This document shows positions 1 through 11,389 of a DNA stretch of 64,000 bases, piece by piece (positions within the stretch are counted from its first letter, which is position 1; the number at the start of each line of letters is the position of its first letter). The notes below the pieces were generated by a model. The model saw only the letters and a program-made list of their open reading frames with translations, searched no databases and was not told where the DNA came from. Origin of the DNA: Cylindrotheca closterium (taxonomy: Eukaryota; Bacillariophyta; Bacillariophyceae; Bacillariales; Bacillariaceae); contig CAKOGP040001870.1 of the NCBI GenBank assembly GCA_933822405.4, forward strand, positions 62,001-126,000, given 5' to 3'. The position numbers were made by a program, and so were the translations under genes.

Positions 1-510
1 GACGAGGAGGATGAGGAGGGTACAGCCTTGGCCATTGAAGGTCTCGGAGATGATTGGATAGTCGAAGGCAGCTTGGATGGGTTTGGTGGCCGTGCCATTC
101 TGCAAGATGAAAACACAGAAGAGATCATTGCTGTCATTTTGACTGAGAAATGTGGAATGCATTTCAATTACAAATTGCTCACCGCCACGCCTAAGCATCC
201 CAAGCAAAAGCCATACCGGATCAAGATCAAGGGCCAAAAGGTATATGAGCATGCCGTTGTGAAACGACAGAATTACTTTTTGGAAAATTATGACATTCAA
301 GAAGCCGGCCAAGATCATGTGGACTATAGGGTTCGTGGACGTGACGTTGGTCCATTGCAATTCAAAGTCTATGACACGGAATCGCACAAGTGTTGTGGCG
401 CCGTAACTCAAAAGCCCGGCGACGGTTCCTGGCAAGTGTCTGCAGAAGATGTAATCAATCCCAAAATCATGATCTGTTTGACTGCCATTGCCAGCAAGGC
501 CTTGGGATAA
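1..510 (+). CDS. LURP-one/tubby-like beta-barrel domain protein, 3' part
   Basis: The frame is open from the first base of the window, so the 5' end lies outside; the visible part is about 169 residues and ends in TAA at 508-510. It starts with an acidic stretch (DEEDEEG) followed by alternating short beta-strand-like segments typical of LURP-one-related/tubby C-terminal barrels, such as an early GGRAILQD and a late FKVYDTESHKCCGAV strand pair. No membrane segment is visible. A C-terminal helix (MICLTAIASKAL) would fit the hydrophobic helix that fills the barrel in this superfamily. The family match is by pattern only; a lipid- or membrane-associated role known for some relatives is not shown here. 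A different small beta-rich fold is possible. Confidence 0.4.
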   Translation, partial: DEEDEEGTALAIEGLGDDWIVEGSLDGFGGRAILQDENTEEIIAVILTEKCGMHFNYKLLTATPKHPKQKPYRIKIKGQKVYEHAVVKRQNYFLENYDIQEAGQDHVDYRVRGRDVGPLQFKVYDTESHKCCGAVTQKPGDGSWQVSAEDVINPKIMICLTAIASKALG

Positions 511-1610
511 ATGCCACAGTAAAAGAAAGGCAGGATCGTTCCCCACGACTTAAAAGGGTAGAATCATACATTTCATAGAGCAATATTGTCCATAAATAAG
601 TAGTCTTCAATGTATGTTTCCGTCGCGCTTTCCTCCAACCATCGTATCGATGCATCCCAGAGCCTCTCTTGGACGATTCCTAAATGATGCCTTGAAATGA
701 AGCACCATCATCATCTTGACCGTAGCTGGTCTTCTGCGAGATCAAAAACAGGGAATTGATTCCGTTCTTGATAATTGATTGTCTCGTCCAAAGCTTGGCA
801 CACGATGATTATTGATGATGCATGATTCGATGATTCGATGATGGATGGATGATAGATGGATCGCCTCGCATCGAAGTAGTAGTACCTGCGGTACCTATAT
901 TATTCTGATCTGATGTGACTGACTCACTCGAATGAGAAATCGACTCAGTCGATACAAGAACATAACGCAATGTGAATCGTAACAATACGGTGACGGCGGA
1001 AATGAAGGTCCCAAAAAAATTCTGTTTCGCATCGACTTCTTGTACGGCACCGACTCCGATATCTCCGCCAATTCTCCATCTATCAACGCCAAAAGTGCAT
1101 CTGTGCAAGCTTCAATCCAAGGCAAATATGCATCTCCCATTATCGCTCTTCATCAGTACGATTATCATGTCGAGATTCGTTTCTGGAAAGTAGTGACATT
1201 CAGGCCAAAAATTGACGTTTTCAGCTCGTCATAACTCCATCAATCCTGTTTCACTCGCACCCCAAAAAGATGAAAACGCTATTTCTCCAATAGGATCATA
1301 GGATACTGAAATGGCGTCATGCATCTCGAAGTTTGTGAGAATCCTCATTTTTCCACGATGGGTGATGATGTCCGTTATGGTGTGGGTGACGGGTGATGGG
1401 TGATTATGACGATGAGGAATGTAAACACTAAAATAGCTCTCCAAATCGCACCCGCTCTCGACTCACTCAGTCACTCTGCGCAAACAAAGTACCAGCTTCA
1501 CATCCTGTAGACATGTGGTACGGAGACAAGGCTGATTTGCCGCTCAACGCCTGGCCTCATGCGACATGGTCTCAGTTAACAACCAAGACACTCCCTTCCG
1601 TTGAATAAAT
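511..1610. other. Intergenic region with ATGATTGATG-type simple repeats
   Basis: No convincing gene. Around 803-862 there is an imperfect simple-sequence run built on GATGATTCGATGAT and GATGGATGATAGATGG. The short frames here have low-complexity composition. The last part before 1611 should hold the promoter of the kinesin gene; no clear TATA box is visible. Confidence 0.5.
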
Positions 1611-3842
1611 ATGTGCATGGTTGGAATGCTCTCGCACCGCTATCTGTCAATGGGCGCCACATCCAATTCAAATCACCAACGTCTACTTTCGTATCAAAAG
1701 ATGCCAACTCGCTCACGTAGCACCAACATTGCCAGCCGGTACCAGGAGTCTTGGAAGCAATTCAAACAGAAACAACAGGAGAATCATTCTCATCATCACC
1801 ACGCGCAAGACGACGAATCTGAGGAGTTGAACCAAGTAAGGACAACCGAACACAAGAAGAAGAAGGAGTTGAACCAAGTGACAAATCGTCCATCCATTCC
1901 ACCCAATCCATCCAACTCCCGCAGCCTTAATAAAAATAATAACAAGAGAGTCTCGTTTCAAGGTTTGAATTCAAAACCATCGCAAGCACAAACACATGCA
2001 AAAACGAAACAACAACAAGACTCACAAACGAAGCATCCAAAGCAGCAGCGGATGAAGTCAAAGTCAAAGTCACCCTCATTCCGCAAGCCAGTTGTAGCTT
2101 CAAAGTCATCAACAGCGCCACGAATAACAACAGCAGCAGCGAGAATACCAATCGCCAAACCAACAAAAGCGAAAGAAAGAATGAACAAAATGACAGAACG
2201 ACAGACCAGCACACTCACAACACAAAGCAGTTCGAGCACCTTTGCTAGTGCCAATAGTAATAGCGCCAGCAACACGAACAATGTCTCGGTGGTGGTGCGT
2301 TTGAGGCCCATTGTCCCTCACGAAACCAAACGAGGCGCTCACAAGGTCGTTCACAAGGTTCGTACGATTGATTCCGTCTTGAATGGTGCCAAAGAAAATG
2401 ATGAAGAAGTGGTGCGGGTGGAACTGGCGCCCACTCTCGCCAAAGCCTCCAACAATCGCGAACTCGTCAAGTGCTTTGCGCTAGACGGTGTCTTGGAAGA
2501 ACAGGACTCGCAAGAAGATGTCTACAAACGATCGGGTGCCTACAAGGCCATCTCTCAAGACTTGTTTCGAGGTTTTCATTGTACCATCTTGGCCTATGGA
2601 CAATCCGGAAGTGGAAAGACCTATACGATGGGAACCATGGCGTCCAAGCCCCAGTCAAATACTGCCAGCAATAGTACTTTTGCAGTTACGGGAAGTGATG
2701 TATTGGATCCAGAAGCCGGTGTCATTCAACGAGCCTGTCACGATCTCTTTCAACAAGTGGAAGAACAGTGCATGGGCGATGCCACGGTCGAACTGAGTTA
2801 TCTTGAAATTTATAATGAAGAACTCCGGGATTTGTTGAGCACGAAGACCTCCAAGTTGTCTCATAGTTCCGCCCTCCAACAACAAAAGGAACGAGAACGA
2901 TTGGCCCAACAAGAAGGTCTCCCATTGTCTCCAAACAGCTCTGGTAGTCAAGGTGGCCTCCAAATTCGAGAAGACACGGACGGCCAAGTCTTTGTCCAAG
3001 GCAAGACTTCGGTCGCTGTCACCAATGCCGAACAAGTCATTGAACTCATGAGACTCGCCAATGCCAAGCGGGTTGTGGCATCCACCAAACTCAATGAAGT
3101 TTCCTCGCGATCTCATGCCATTTGCATTTTGACCGTCACGGGAACCAACAGTTACGATGTCACCTTCCAGTCTCGACTCACATTGGTAGATTTGGCCGGA
3201 AGCGAACGCCTTTCCAAGACGGAAAATACCGGATGGAGGGCCAAGGAAGGAATTAACATCAACATGGGATTGTACGTTCTCGGATTGGTCATTTCCGCGC
3301 TCACGGAAACCCGTTCCGCCCACAAACGGCATCCTCCCTACCGGGAATCCAAGTTGACTCGGATTTTGCAAAATTCCCTCGGTGGCAATGCTCGGACCAT
3401 CATGATTGCCTGCTGTTCTCCCACGGATTATCATTGCGAAGAAACGGTCAATACCTTGCGTTATGCCACACAAGCACGCAACATTGAGAATCCTGTCATG
3501 GCCAACATTGTGCATGACGAACATGCCGAACAGGTCCTGCAGCTACAGTCGGAAAAAGATCAATTGGCCAAGACCAATTCGACCTTGCAAGAACAGATCG
3601 CCGAATACGAAATGCTCATTCGCCAAATCTCCTCCGAATTGTCTCATGTCAAACAACATTACCAAACTACCACCCTCGAATTGACGGAAGTCAAGCAAGA
3701 CTATCAAACCACGGCAGAACAATTGATGGAGATTCAAGAAGATTTCAAAATGACAGTTGATCAACTCAAAAAGGAAAAGATTGAAGAAGTTCTCAAGAAG
3801 CAAACCCGTCGGCAAAAACGTCTATCGTCTTCTTCGTTTGGA

Positions 3843-3875
<33 letters not shown>

Positions 3876-5006
3876 TCTTACTGGAATGATGAAGACGAGG
3901 AACTACGCTTGATGTCGGGGAACAATAGTTTTGTGGATACCCCGACCAGGTCCATTCAATCGGCATTTGCGGAGAATTCCATTGGGACGGAACCAACGGC
4001 GGACATGACTATTGGTACTACGCCGGCAGTGACTCCAGAAGTCAATCGATTGGTCCCACCATCCCCACCAGTCTTGCAAGAAGATGACAATGTTGATGAA
4101 GCAAATGCTGATGTGGCTGTTGATGAAGCAAACGAGGATGCTGCTCTAGAGAAACCAGAAGAACCACTTCAACAAGAAGAACAGATTGGAGAAACCTCGA
4201 TTCCAGAACAGCAAGAACAAGAACCAAGCAACGAACCACCAGAAGAACCAGAAGATGGTTCGGCAGCAGGAGACGACGAGTCCGTACCACTTTCGCAAGT
4301 GGCCCCAGAATGTGATCATTCTCAAGCCATTAGTCTTTTGACGGAACATCAAGAATGGAATGCTACTCCCGAGCAGAATCCATTGTTGGGAGACTTGACA
4401 ATGGTGAAGCAAGAAGGTTCGGAAGATATGGATGCCGTTTCGCTCTCCAAGGCTTTGGAACAAGCTGCCGAATCACAAGATTTGGACGATGAAACCAAAG
4501 AGCTTCAGTTGGAACTCGAAGCCAAGGAAGAGAGCTCACTTACCACCGAGGTGCATGAGCCACTCTCCACCAGCTACGTCCCAGAAGACGAAAAGAAGGA
4601 ATTGGAAGAGAACAATGCCTGCGATTCTAGCTATCAAAAGTGCAAGACCAATACCCTTTATTGCAATGATAATATGGTGGACAAGGAATCCGAAGTCATG
4701 GTCGAAGCCGTTCCAGTTGGCATGGATGACTTTACCGGTGTCCGTTTGTCTTCCACCATGTCCTCTTCCAACAACAGGAGTGCCACCCCACAATCCAAGA
4801 GCAAGATGGATCAAAATTCCGTGCAATCTGGAACAGTCACCCAAGGATCTCAAGCGACTACCGCCAGTGGCAAACGCCGAAGTACCTTGAAGAATTTCTT
4901 TGCCAAGTGGAATTGCATGTCTGGTGTCTATGGAACAGTCCATGAACAGACACCAACAACAACGATTACGAAGCAAACCCAGAAACCATCTGTCAAGCGA
5001 TTGTAA
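1611..5006 (+). CDS. Kinesin-like motor protein, kinesin-4 type
   Basis: Intronless gene of 1131 residues. An in-frame TGA lies just upstream of the ATG at 1611; several later in-frame ATGs could also serve. Residues 1 to about 220 are a basic, Ser/Thr/Asn/Gln-rich extension. The motor domain runs from about 224 to 630: P-loop GQSGSGKTYTMG (about 328), switch I NEVSSRSHAI (about 494), switch II LVDLAGSERL (about 524), then PYRESKLTRILQNSLGGNA and the neck-side motif ATQARNIENPVMAN. The last two motifs resemble kinesin-4/KIF21/KIF27-type motors. A coiled coil follows (about 640-740), then a polyglutamine run and a long acidic tail rich in Glu, Pro and Gln with a basic C terminus. Such proteins hydrolyse ATP to move along microtubules; the cargo cannot be told. 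Subfamily is inferred; kinesin identity is secure. Confidence 0.93.
3842..3873 (+). repeat. CAG/CAA polyglutamine tract in the kinesin tail
   Basis: A trinucleotide run (CAGCAGCAACAACAGCAG...) encodes about eleven consecutive glutamines just after the coiled coil. It is likely length-polymorphic. Confidence 0.85.
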
Positions 5007-5513
5007 GCAGCAGACGAGAATCCCGATCACAGTGCTGTGCTGCTACCATCATGGATGCAGTTGGAGTTGTACATTTTTCTAGTGCATCGTTGCACATTTT
5101 ATATAGAATGATATTTATTACATGAAACGCATTGTATCTATAGTCCTAGTTTAAAATAACGGTTTAGAATTACCATATCATAAACATTTTGCTTTTCCCT
5201 GTTTGACTTTGTGTTGCATTGCCTTCATTGCGTTCCCTTACAATATTGTAGCTTCGATCATCTTTCTGGTTGATTTCAAGGGGGCTTGCTTGCTTGCTCT
5301 GCATTATTGGTGCAACTTCATCATTCCACTGCTTAGCTGATGCGAAACTATTGACGCACCTCCGGCGGGTGGACGAATGGCCACGCCCATGCCCTTCCCA
5401 GCGCATGTACCATAACAGTCACAAAGAATGGGCCTTCGTTCGGTACTACGGTAGTTGCTGCTTCTGCGCCATAGGAGTAGTGTCATTTTGTGTTGAAGTT
5501 CGTGGCGGGCAAT
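5007..5513. other. Convergent 3' intergenic region
   Basis: Lies between the 3' ends of the kinesin gene (+) and the first AT-hook-family gene (-). It is AT-rich near 5090-5170, as expected for two 3' UTRs. No gene is seen. Confidence 0.5.
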
Positions 5514-6344
5514 TCAATATCTAGAGGAAGATCTTGTTGTTTTGGAAGCAGATCGTGTCGTCCTTGGGCGTTTCGTAGGAGACGGGGAGTAGCCCCGTTT
5601 GGACCTCACTTTTCTTTTTGGGGTTACACCACGCGTTTCTTCTGCAGTCCTCCTTTCTTCCGTAATCTTAGTCGGCGTTCCAGCAGCAATAGGGACTTCT
5701 TTAGGGGTTGGCTTCCCCAATCTGTCGCGATTCGAAGATGTCTGGGTAGTATCCGCTTCGTCTTCGGAACCGGCATCTTCATACATCTCTCTGAACGCTT
5801 TGTCTGACTTCCATTTCCGGCAGATATCCTGGTAGCTATAGAATTTGGTTTCTCCTTCTTCAGCCGTTTCGGCCGAGCTCCCTTGAGCTAGGAAGACAAA
5901 CCCTGATTTCAAACTTGCGGTTTTTGTGTGCCTCCATCCAGAAGGCTTCAAAAAGTCGTGAAAGATCTCATGTCCTTGGTGTTCTTCATCTCTTCGAGCC
6001 TTAAAGTCGTCGTCCTTGACGAAATTTCGATCAGCTTGGTTCGACGATTCTTCGGCATATTTCTTGCTAGCTAGTTCTCGTTGGCTAATGAGCAGATAAG
6101 TGGGTTTGTGCCTCTTCCGACCGCTATGACGAGGTTTTGGTATAGATCTGGTGGCAGGACGTGGTGGTGTGGCATCATTCTGTTGACTTGGGTGCACTTC
6201 TTGTTGGCTCTCGGCGTCCTCTGGCCCCGCCTCCCCCTTGTTTGGTGCGCTGGTGTCCTTATCGTCCCCGGGGCTAACTGAAGACTTAGGACTAGATGCC
6301 GATAAGCTTGTTTGTGGTTGGGATGGACTGAATATGTTGCCCAT
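5514..6344 (-). CDS. Conserved 'GW-RKWKSD' domain protein, paralogue 1 (276 aa)
   Basis: First of three tandem minus-strand paralogues. The start is ATG at 6344 (MGNIFS, which also fits an N-myristoylation motif MGxxxS). The conserved core, about residues 125-190, contains FLKPSGWRH, FVFLAQGSSAETAEEG, KFYSYQDICRKWKSD and FREMY; a second conserved motif follows, RLGKPTPKEVPIAAG. The C terminus is very basic and Ser/Thr/Arg-rich, like a nuclear localisation or DNA-contact tail. It lacks the C-terminal coiled coil of the other two copies. The family is not one I recognise; a chromatin or nuclear role is only suggested by composition and by the AT-hook-like GRP motifs in the siblings. Myristoylation and a nuclear tail would be contradictory targeting signals, so one is probably not used. 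Confidence 0.75.
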   Translation of the reverse strand: MGNIFSPSQPQTSLSASSPKSSVSPGDDKDTSAPNKGEAGPEDAESQQEVHPSQQNDATPPRPATRSIPKPRHSGRKRHKPTYLLISQRELASKKYAEESSNQADRNFVKDDDFKARRDEEHQGHEIFHDFLKPSGWRHTKTASLKSGFVFLAQGSSAETAEEGETKFYSYQDICRKWKSDKAFREMYEDAGSEDEADTTQTSSNRDRLGKPTPKEVPIAAGTPTKITEERRTAEETRGVTPKRKVRSKRGYSPSPTKRPRTTRSASKTTRSSSRY

Positions 6345-7348
6345 GGTTGAGATGGCAGCAGCTGATTGGGTAACAGTAGTGCAAGTGTGGTCATCAAAAG
6401 TGTGTCAAGTCTTCAGGTCTCGAAAAATTGGAATCCTGTTTGATAGACACATTCTGATATGTTGCGACAAATTTGTCGATTGTCTTGGTCTAAGTAATCC
6501 ATCAAACGGAAAATTTTCAGCGTGCTTTCTCAATAATAAGTATTCCATAACGAGAAGGAACACAGGGCTTGTTTCGAGGAGCTGGAGCTCGAGTCTTGCA
6601 TTTTGTGCCAGCGACCACTGTCACCATGACATGCTATGAATCGTGCCGATCTTTCTTTTACAAACGACTTAACCCTTGAGTCACAATACACCATGCGGCC
6701 GGGATATACCTATGGTGGATTTATAAAATTGAAAAATTGGAATATTGGTTGCAAGAAGACGGAGGTTGCAATAACCCACATGAAAGCATTTGAGAGGGAG
6801 ATATAATATCGCCGATTGCATGCTTATAGCTCGTTGTGTCAATAGGACGAGACTACACTGGCATTTTGTTATTGGGAGAAGCTTGGAAAGCTGACTTCTG
6901 CAGTAGTAGTGTTGTCACCTCTCATGCTGTTGCTGTTGCTATCTTTATCTGAGACAATAGATTTGTAAAGGACGTGGTAGAGCTTACTTTTATCTTATAG
7001 CGTCTGGCGGCTACAGATCTGGCTGTACTTACTTTTGGATTCGACATACGACGATACCAACACTTTCCGTCCACTAACTGGGTACTCAAAGTTTCTAAAA
7101 AGAACCACTGTTTTCCAGAGTGTCCATGGCGACGGACAGAAGCAAGGGAGAAAAGGCATCATCACTCGTCACTATACCGCTACCGGTATACTCGTATACT
7201 GTATATCACTCTGAATCTGAAAACGGCAGGTGGTCATGATGCTACTATTGAAATCGAACAAAGATACAAGTAAATGAATGAAGATCCTAATACAATTCAA
7301 GCCCCATGGAAATTGTTCATTTTGGAGGGTCCTCTGGAGGATCTATTC
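6345..7348. other. Intergenic region between AT-hook-family paralogues 1 and 2
   Basis: No convincing coding sequence. It contains one TACCGGTA palindrome (7181-7188). It serves as upstream region for paralogue 1 and downstream region for paralogue 2. Confidence 0.5.
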
Positions 7349-8632
7349 CTAGATATTATCTTCAGCCAACCCTGAAGACGAGAGGCCTACCTCCATAGCA
7401 TGCTGCATTCTGATCTGATCCAGTTTCTCTTGATTTTCCAGCTCCAATGCTTCCAGTTCCTTTTTGTGAGCAAGCCTTTCCTTTTTGCGAGCAACCTTTT
7501 CCTTTGCATAATTTTCACCTAACTGGTTGACTCGTTTCTGAAGGTCTTCAACTTGAATGTCTCGGGCATCTGCAAGATCTTGAGCGTCTTCTTTTTGATT
7601 TTGAGCGACTTCCAATTTCCTTTCGACTGCATCTTTTTCAGTTTGAATTTCTCCCAATCGCCTTTTGAGTTCGGCGATTTCCTCAAAGAGATCCGAGACA
7701 TCAGCTATGCCATCAAGGTTGGGTCGTCGCAGAGGGACAACAACGTCCGAACGACCCAACGGAGGAGTGACGAGTGATCGGTCATGCAATCGGAGGGCAC
7801 CAGTCGATGAATTTGCAGCAGATGGGGTTTGTGTCTTTGCTCCAGACTTTGCTTGAGCTTGGGCGACTGGACTGCTTCTTGTCCGAGGTCGAGGGTTTGT
7901 GCATGATTCTCTCTTCTTTTGGCGTTTCTTGGACCGCTGCTTCGGCTTCGAGATCACAGAAGGGCGTCCACGCTTCTTCTGCTTGCGGAGAATAGTCTGA
8001 GCCGCTCTTCCTGCTGCAACAGGAACTCCAGGGGTCGGTTCGCCTAGCCTATTGTAGGTCGGAGATGGTGCTGCATCAGATCCCTGCTTGACTGCAAGAT
8101 TTACGTCTCCAACGAAACCGTGCATGCGCCGAAAATCTTCATCAGATTTCCATTTGCGCCAGATTGCGTCGTAGCCATAGAACTTGCTGATGCCTTCCTC
8201 GGCGCTTTTGGCAGACTTTCCTTTTGCAAGGAACACGAAATCGAATTCCAGCCTGTCGCTATTGGCATAGCGCCATCCCATCGGTTTGAGATACTTCCAG
8301 AAAACCTCTGTACCTTCACTGGCTTCTGCACTCTGAATCTCATCATCCTCATCTCGGAAATATTTTCTGCCAGGCTGGTCCATGCCACACTGACCATCGA
8401 TTTCCAATTCGAGAGCCTTGCCGCGGTCGACCAGCGTCTGGTTCAACATAAACCGTCTTTGCTTTTGCTTCCGACTGCTGCGGCGCAATCTATAATTTGG
8501 TGCAGAATCATTGCTAGATGAACTTGGTTCTGTGGAATCATCAACATCATCTGGTGGACTTGATTGTTTCCACAAGCCGCTGATGGTAGAGTTGGACTGT
8601 CCCATGCTTGAATTTGCCGTGCTCTTCTCCAT
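7349..8632 (-). CDS. Conserved 'GW-RKWKSD' domain protein with AT-hook and coiled coil, paralogue 2 (427 aa)
   Basis: The frame is open further upstream, but the ATG at 8632 (MEKSTANSS) is preferred: the 109 residues before it have no counterpart in the siblings and look like untranslated sequence. Order: Ser-rich N terminus; LRRSSRKQKQ basic motif; conserved core with YLKPMGWRY, FVFLAKGKSAKSAEEG and YDAIWRKWKSDEDFRRMH; RLGEPTPGVPVAAG; AT-hook-like KKRGRPS followed by a Lys/Arg-rich stretch; then about 110 residues of leucine/glutamate heptads (coiled coil) to the C terminus. The AT-hook suggests minor-groove DNA binding and the coil suggests dimerisation. The core domain is unrecognised. A nuclear DNA-associated role is an inference. 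Confidence 0.8.
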   Translation of the reverse strand: MEKSTANSSMGQSNSTISGLWKQSSPPDDVDDSTEPSSSSNDSAPNYRLRRSSRKQKQRRFMLNQTLVDRGKALELEIDGQCGMDQPGRKYFRDEDDEIQSAEASEGTEVFWKYLKPMGWRYANSDRLEFDFVFLAKGKSAKSAEEGISKFYGYDAIWRKWKSDEDFRRMHGFVGDVNLAVKQGSDAAPSPTYNRLGEPTPGVPVAAGRAAQTILRKQKKRGRPSVISKPKQRSKKRQKKRESCTNPRPRTRSSPVAQAQAKSGAKTQTPSAANSSTGALRLHDRSLVTPPLGRSDVVVPLRRPNLDGIADVSDLFEEIAELKRRLGEIQTEKDAVERKLEVAQNQKEDAQDLADARDIQVEDLQKRVNQLGENYAKEKVARKKERLAHKKELEALELENQEKLDQIRMQHAMEVGLSSSGLAEDNI

Positions 8633-9143
8633 GGTGGAGATATATGAGTGGAAACGATCGATAAACTTGGCAATGCTGTTCGTTTTAACTTTGAACTCGG
8701 ACTGACTCACTCGCATGCCAACTTTTAAACCTACAAGAGTCCGGGTATAGTATTTTTCCCGGCACGCGCATGGGTACCATGAAAAACTTGAAACCCACAT
8801 TACTCTTTTCGGCCATTCAAAAATTATATAGCGCGTTCCACCGCGATAGCCGACGCGATAGCTGAAAGTTGGATCCGTCCCAAAACTCAATGACTCCGGT
8901 ATGCCTTTCGAGCGAAGCAACCGCTTTGGGCCGCAACTAAAGTGACAACCTAGTAACAATGTTTCGATTCAGAGCTTGGTAAGAGGATCTTATTTCAGTC
9001 GCTAGTACACGTAATGTAGCTAGGCTAGCGCATTCATCACGACCCACTCGGTGGAGTATACAGACAAGTACTTGTAGTTACTAATAGAATTCAAAAGATT
9101 ACTATCGACTCTATTAATCATGTCAGGGGGCCCTGTCAAAGAT
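8633..9143. other. Upstream/intergenic region of paralogue 2
   Basis: Minus-strand reading is open to 8959 but is judged non-coding because the translation lacks similarity to the siblings. No other feature is seen up to the stop of paralogue 3. Confidence 0.4.
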
Positions 9144-10145
9144 CTAACGAACTTGATTCATTCTCATCTGATCCAGTTCCTTTTTCAGAGCAACCTTTTC
9201 CTTTGCAGTCTTTTCACCTAAGTGGTTGAGGTCTTCAACTTGAACTGCTTGGGCTGCTGCAAGATCTAGTGCGTCTTCCAATTCCCTTTCGAGTTGGTCG
9301 ATTCGTGCATCTTTTCCTTCCAATCGCCTTTTGAGTTCGGCGTTTTCGTCAGCGAGATGGGAGTAATCATCAAGAAGGTCTGCACGACCCAACGGAGGAG
9401 TGACTACCGATCGGTTCGGCAATTGGAGGGCACCGGTCGATGAACTGGCAGTAGGTGGAGTTTCAGTCTTTGCTCCAGAGTTTGCTTGATTTTGCTGGGC
9501 GACAGGACTGCTTCTTGTCTGAGGTCGAGGGCTTGAACACGGCTCTCTCTTCTTTTGGCGTTTCTTAGATTGCTGCTGCTTCTGCTGCTTGGAGCTACCA
9601 GAAGGGCGTCCACGCTTCTTCTTCATGCCGGGAGTAGCACGGGTTTCTTTCGCTCCCGATTCCCTGGTGCTCTCGGTCGATCTTCCTGCTGCAGCAGGAA
9701 CTCCAAGGGTCGGTTCGCCAAGGTTGTCGTAGCCCGGCGATGGTGCGTCGGGAACTCCCTGTTCGGAGATGGTGCGTCGACAACTCCCTTTTCGACAACT
9801 GTGCATGCGCCGAAATTCTTTATCAGATATCCATTTGCGCCAGATTGCGTCATAGCTGTAGAACTTGCTGACACCTTCCACTGCATTTTGGATAGATGCC
9901 CTTGTGTCGTAGTAGACTTCAATGAAATCCAACTTGTCACTATGCCCGAAGTCCCATCCCTTTCCACGGAGATGCTCGTTGAAAATCCTGAGGCCTTCGA
10001 TGGCTTCTGCACTCTGAATTCTCTCTTCCGATGTCCGGATATGATTTAAGCCAGGTTGGTTCATGCCAAGCTGACCATCGGTTTCCTGTCCGAGGAGCTT
10101 TCTTGGCCTGGACTCACGGCTGCTGCGACGTAATCCAGAATCCAT
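9144..10145 (-). CDS. Conserved 'GW-RKWKSD' domain protein with AT-hook and coiled coil, paralogue 3 (333 aa)
   Basis: Start chosen at ATG 10145 (MDSGLRRSSRES) because the basic LRRSS motif aligns with paralogue 2; the frame extends 17 codons further upstream. The core is the most diverged of the three: GWDFGHSDKLDF replaces the GWRY segment and VYYDTRASIQNAVEG replaces FVFLAxGxSAxxAEEG, while YDAIWRKWISDKEFRRMH is kept. It then has NLGEPTLGVPAAAG, an AT-hook-like KKRGRPSG, a Lys/Gln-rich linker, SSTGALQLPNRSVVTPPLG (nearly shared with paralogue 2) and a C-terminal coiled coil shorter than that of paralogue 2. Same inferred role; function unknown. Confidence 0.8.
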   Translation of the reverse strand: MDSGLRRSSRESRPRKLLGQETDGQLGMNQPGLNHIRTSEERIQSAEAIEGLRIFNEHLRGKGWDFGHSDKLDFIEVYYDTRASIQNAVEGVSKFYSYDAIWRKWISDKEFRRMHSCRKGSCRRTISEQGVPDAPSPGYDNLGEPTLGVPAAAGRSTESTRESGAKETRATPGMKKKRGRPSGSSKQQKQQQSKKRQKKREPCSSPRPQTRSSPVAQQNQANSGAKTETPPTASSSTGALQLPNRSVVTPPLGRADLLDDYSHLADENAELKRRLEGKDARIDQLERELEDALDLAAAQAVQVEDLNHLGEKTAKEKVALKKELDQMRMNQVR

Positions 10146-11389
10146 GGTAAACGACCAAAGAGAGATATCTATCAAACTTATTTTATTGTTCCGCAATGCT
10201 ACTTTTATTCTTTTATAAAAATAATGTGAACTCCGAGCAAGAGGGCTAAATCAGTGCTTTTACCGGTACGTTTTTACTGTACAGGTACGTTTTTACTTTT
10301 GGGCTCGTACACGTGTACGCGGGTTGACTTTTGGCGCGGTCTCAGTTTTTCCACAGCAGAATATAAGCACTGTAGTAATGTGGAATCTTTGATGGCCAAT
10401 CTGAAACCAGCGTGTCGACTCCGGAATAGGGATACAGAGACAAAATGGTATGGAGTTGCAACTATCTCCTTGCGAGATCTTATTTCAGTTACTAGTAGCT
10501 ACTAACTGTAGCTAGACATACTATTTTGTCCCGATCATTGCTCGGAGAGAAAAGGCGTTATTGGCAGTTGGTGGCAGGCAATATGGGTAGGTATATCTTT
10601 CTTGGTCCCCCATGCTGAGCCAACTTAGTTCCTGCTACATATTCAAAAATGCTGCACTCGATTGAGATTGCTGTTCCCGACAGCAAGCATCGTTCAAGCC
10701 AAATACCTTGCAACAGTTCTTGCCCTAAAGTCGACATCATTTTGCCAAACAAATGTCATTAATGTTGTTTGTACTATTCGACGGAGTATGTAGTATGCAG
10801 TATGCAATATGCAGAAGAACCAATCGTCATATACAAGAGTATACTAATGGCTGATGCCAGATAATGAAATATGGCATTCCACTCTTAGCTGCGCTCTCTT
10901 CAGCTTTACGGTGTCCTCTCAAGTGTTTGTAATTGTCCCGCAGGGAAACTTTTCTGGCCAATCAGCATGTATAGACCCCGGAATAGGGATACAGAGAGAT
11001 AGAATTAAAATGGTAAACTGTTGCAAAGTTTCAACTATCTACGTATTCTCTTCACGACTTGGTCCAGTGTATTTCTGTCTCAGCAACAGTACCGGTAGCC
11101 AGACCAATAAAAACTTTTTCATCCTGGTTGTTCAGCAGAATAAGGCAAGGGCACGAAGCGGCATGCATAGGTATATCCTTGCTTCTTGGTCTACACGTTC
11201 CCGACAACAAGAATCATTGCTCAGGCCAAATCCATTCCAACAGTTTGCCCTAAAGTCAACATCATATTCTTGGCACCATTTCCATGACGCTCGTACTCTT
11301 TTTTTCGACGGAGTATGCAGTTGGAGTATAGGGACCAATCGTCAGCAAAATAATTTTTCCAAGTCCGAGTCTAAAAAATTAAAAAAGAA
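10146..11389. repeat. Intergenic region containing a diverged tandem duplication
   Basis: Segments of about 400-470 bp at roughly 10381-10850 and 10930-11350 are diverged copies in the same orientation. Shared landmarks in the same order include CGGAATAGGGATACAGAGA, AACTATCT, GGTATATC, a CCCTAAAGTC block and TTCGACGGAGTATG. Small indels separate them and no frame is preserved. TACCGGTA occurs at 10261 and 11090. Confidence 0.6.

Noticed and set aside
2655..3524. 289-codon minus-strand frame inside the kinesin gene
   Set aside because: It lies opposite the motor domain and shows no domain; the plus-strand motor motifs are decisive.
7349..8959. Upstream extension of AT-hook-family paralogue 2 to 8959
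   Set aside because: The extra 109 residues have no counterpart in the siblings, while ATG 8632 gives a sensible start.
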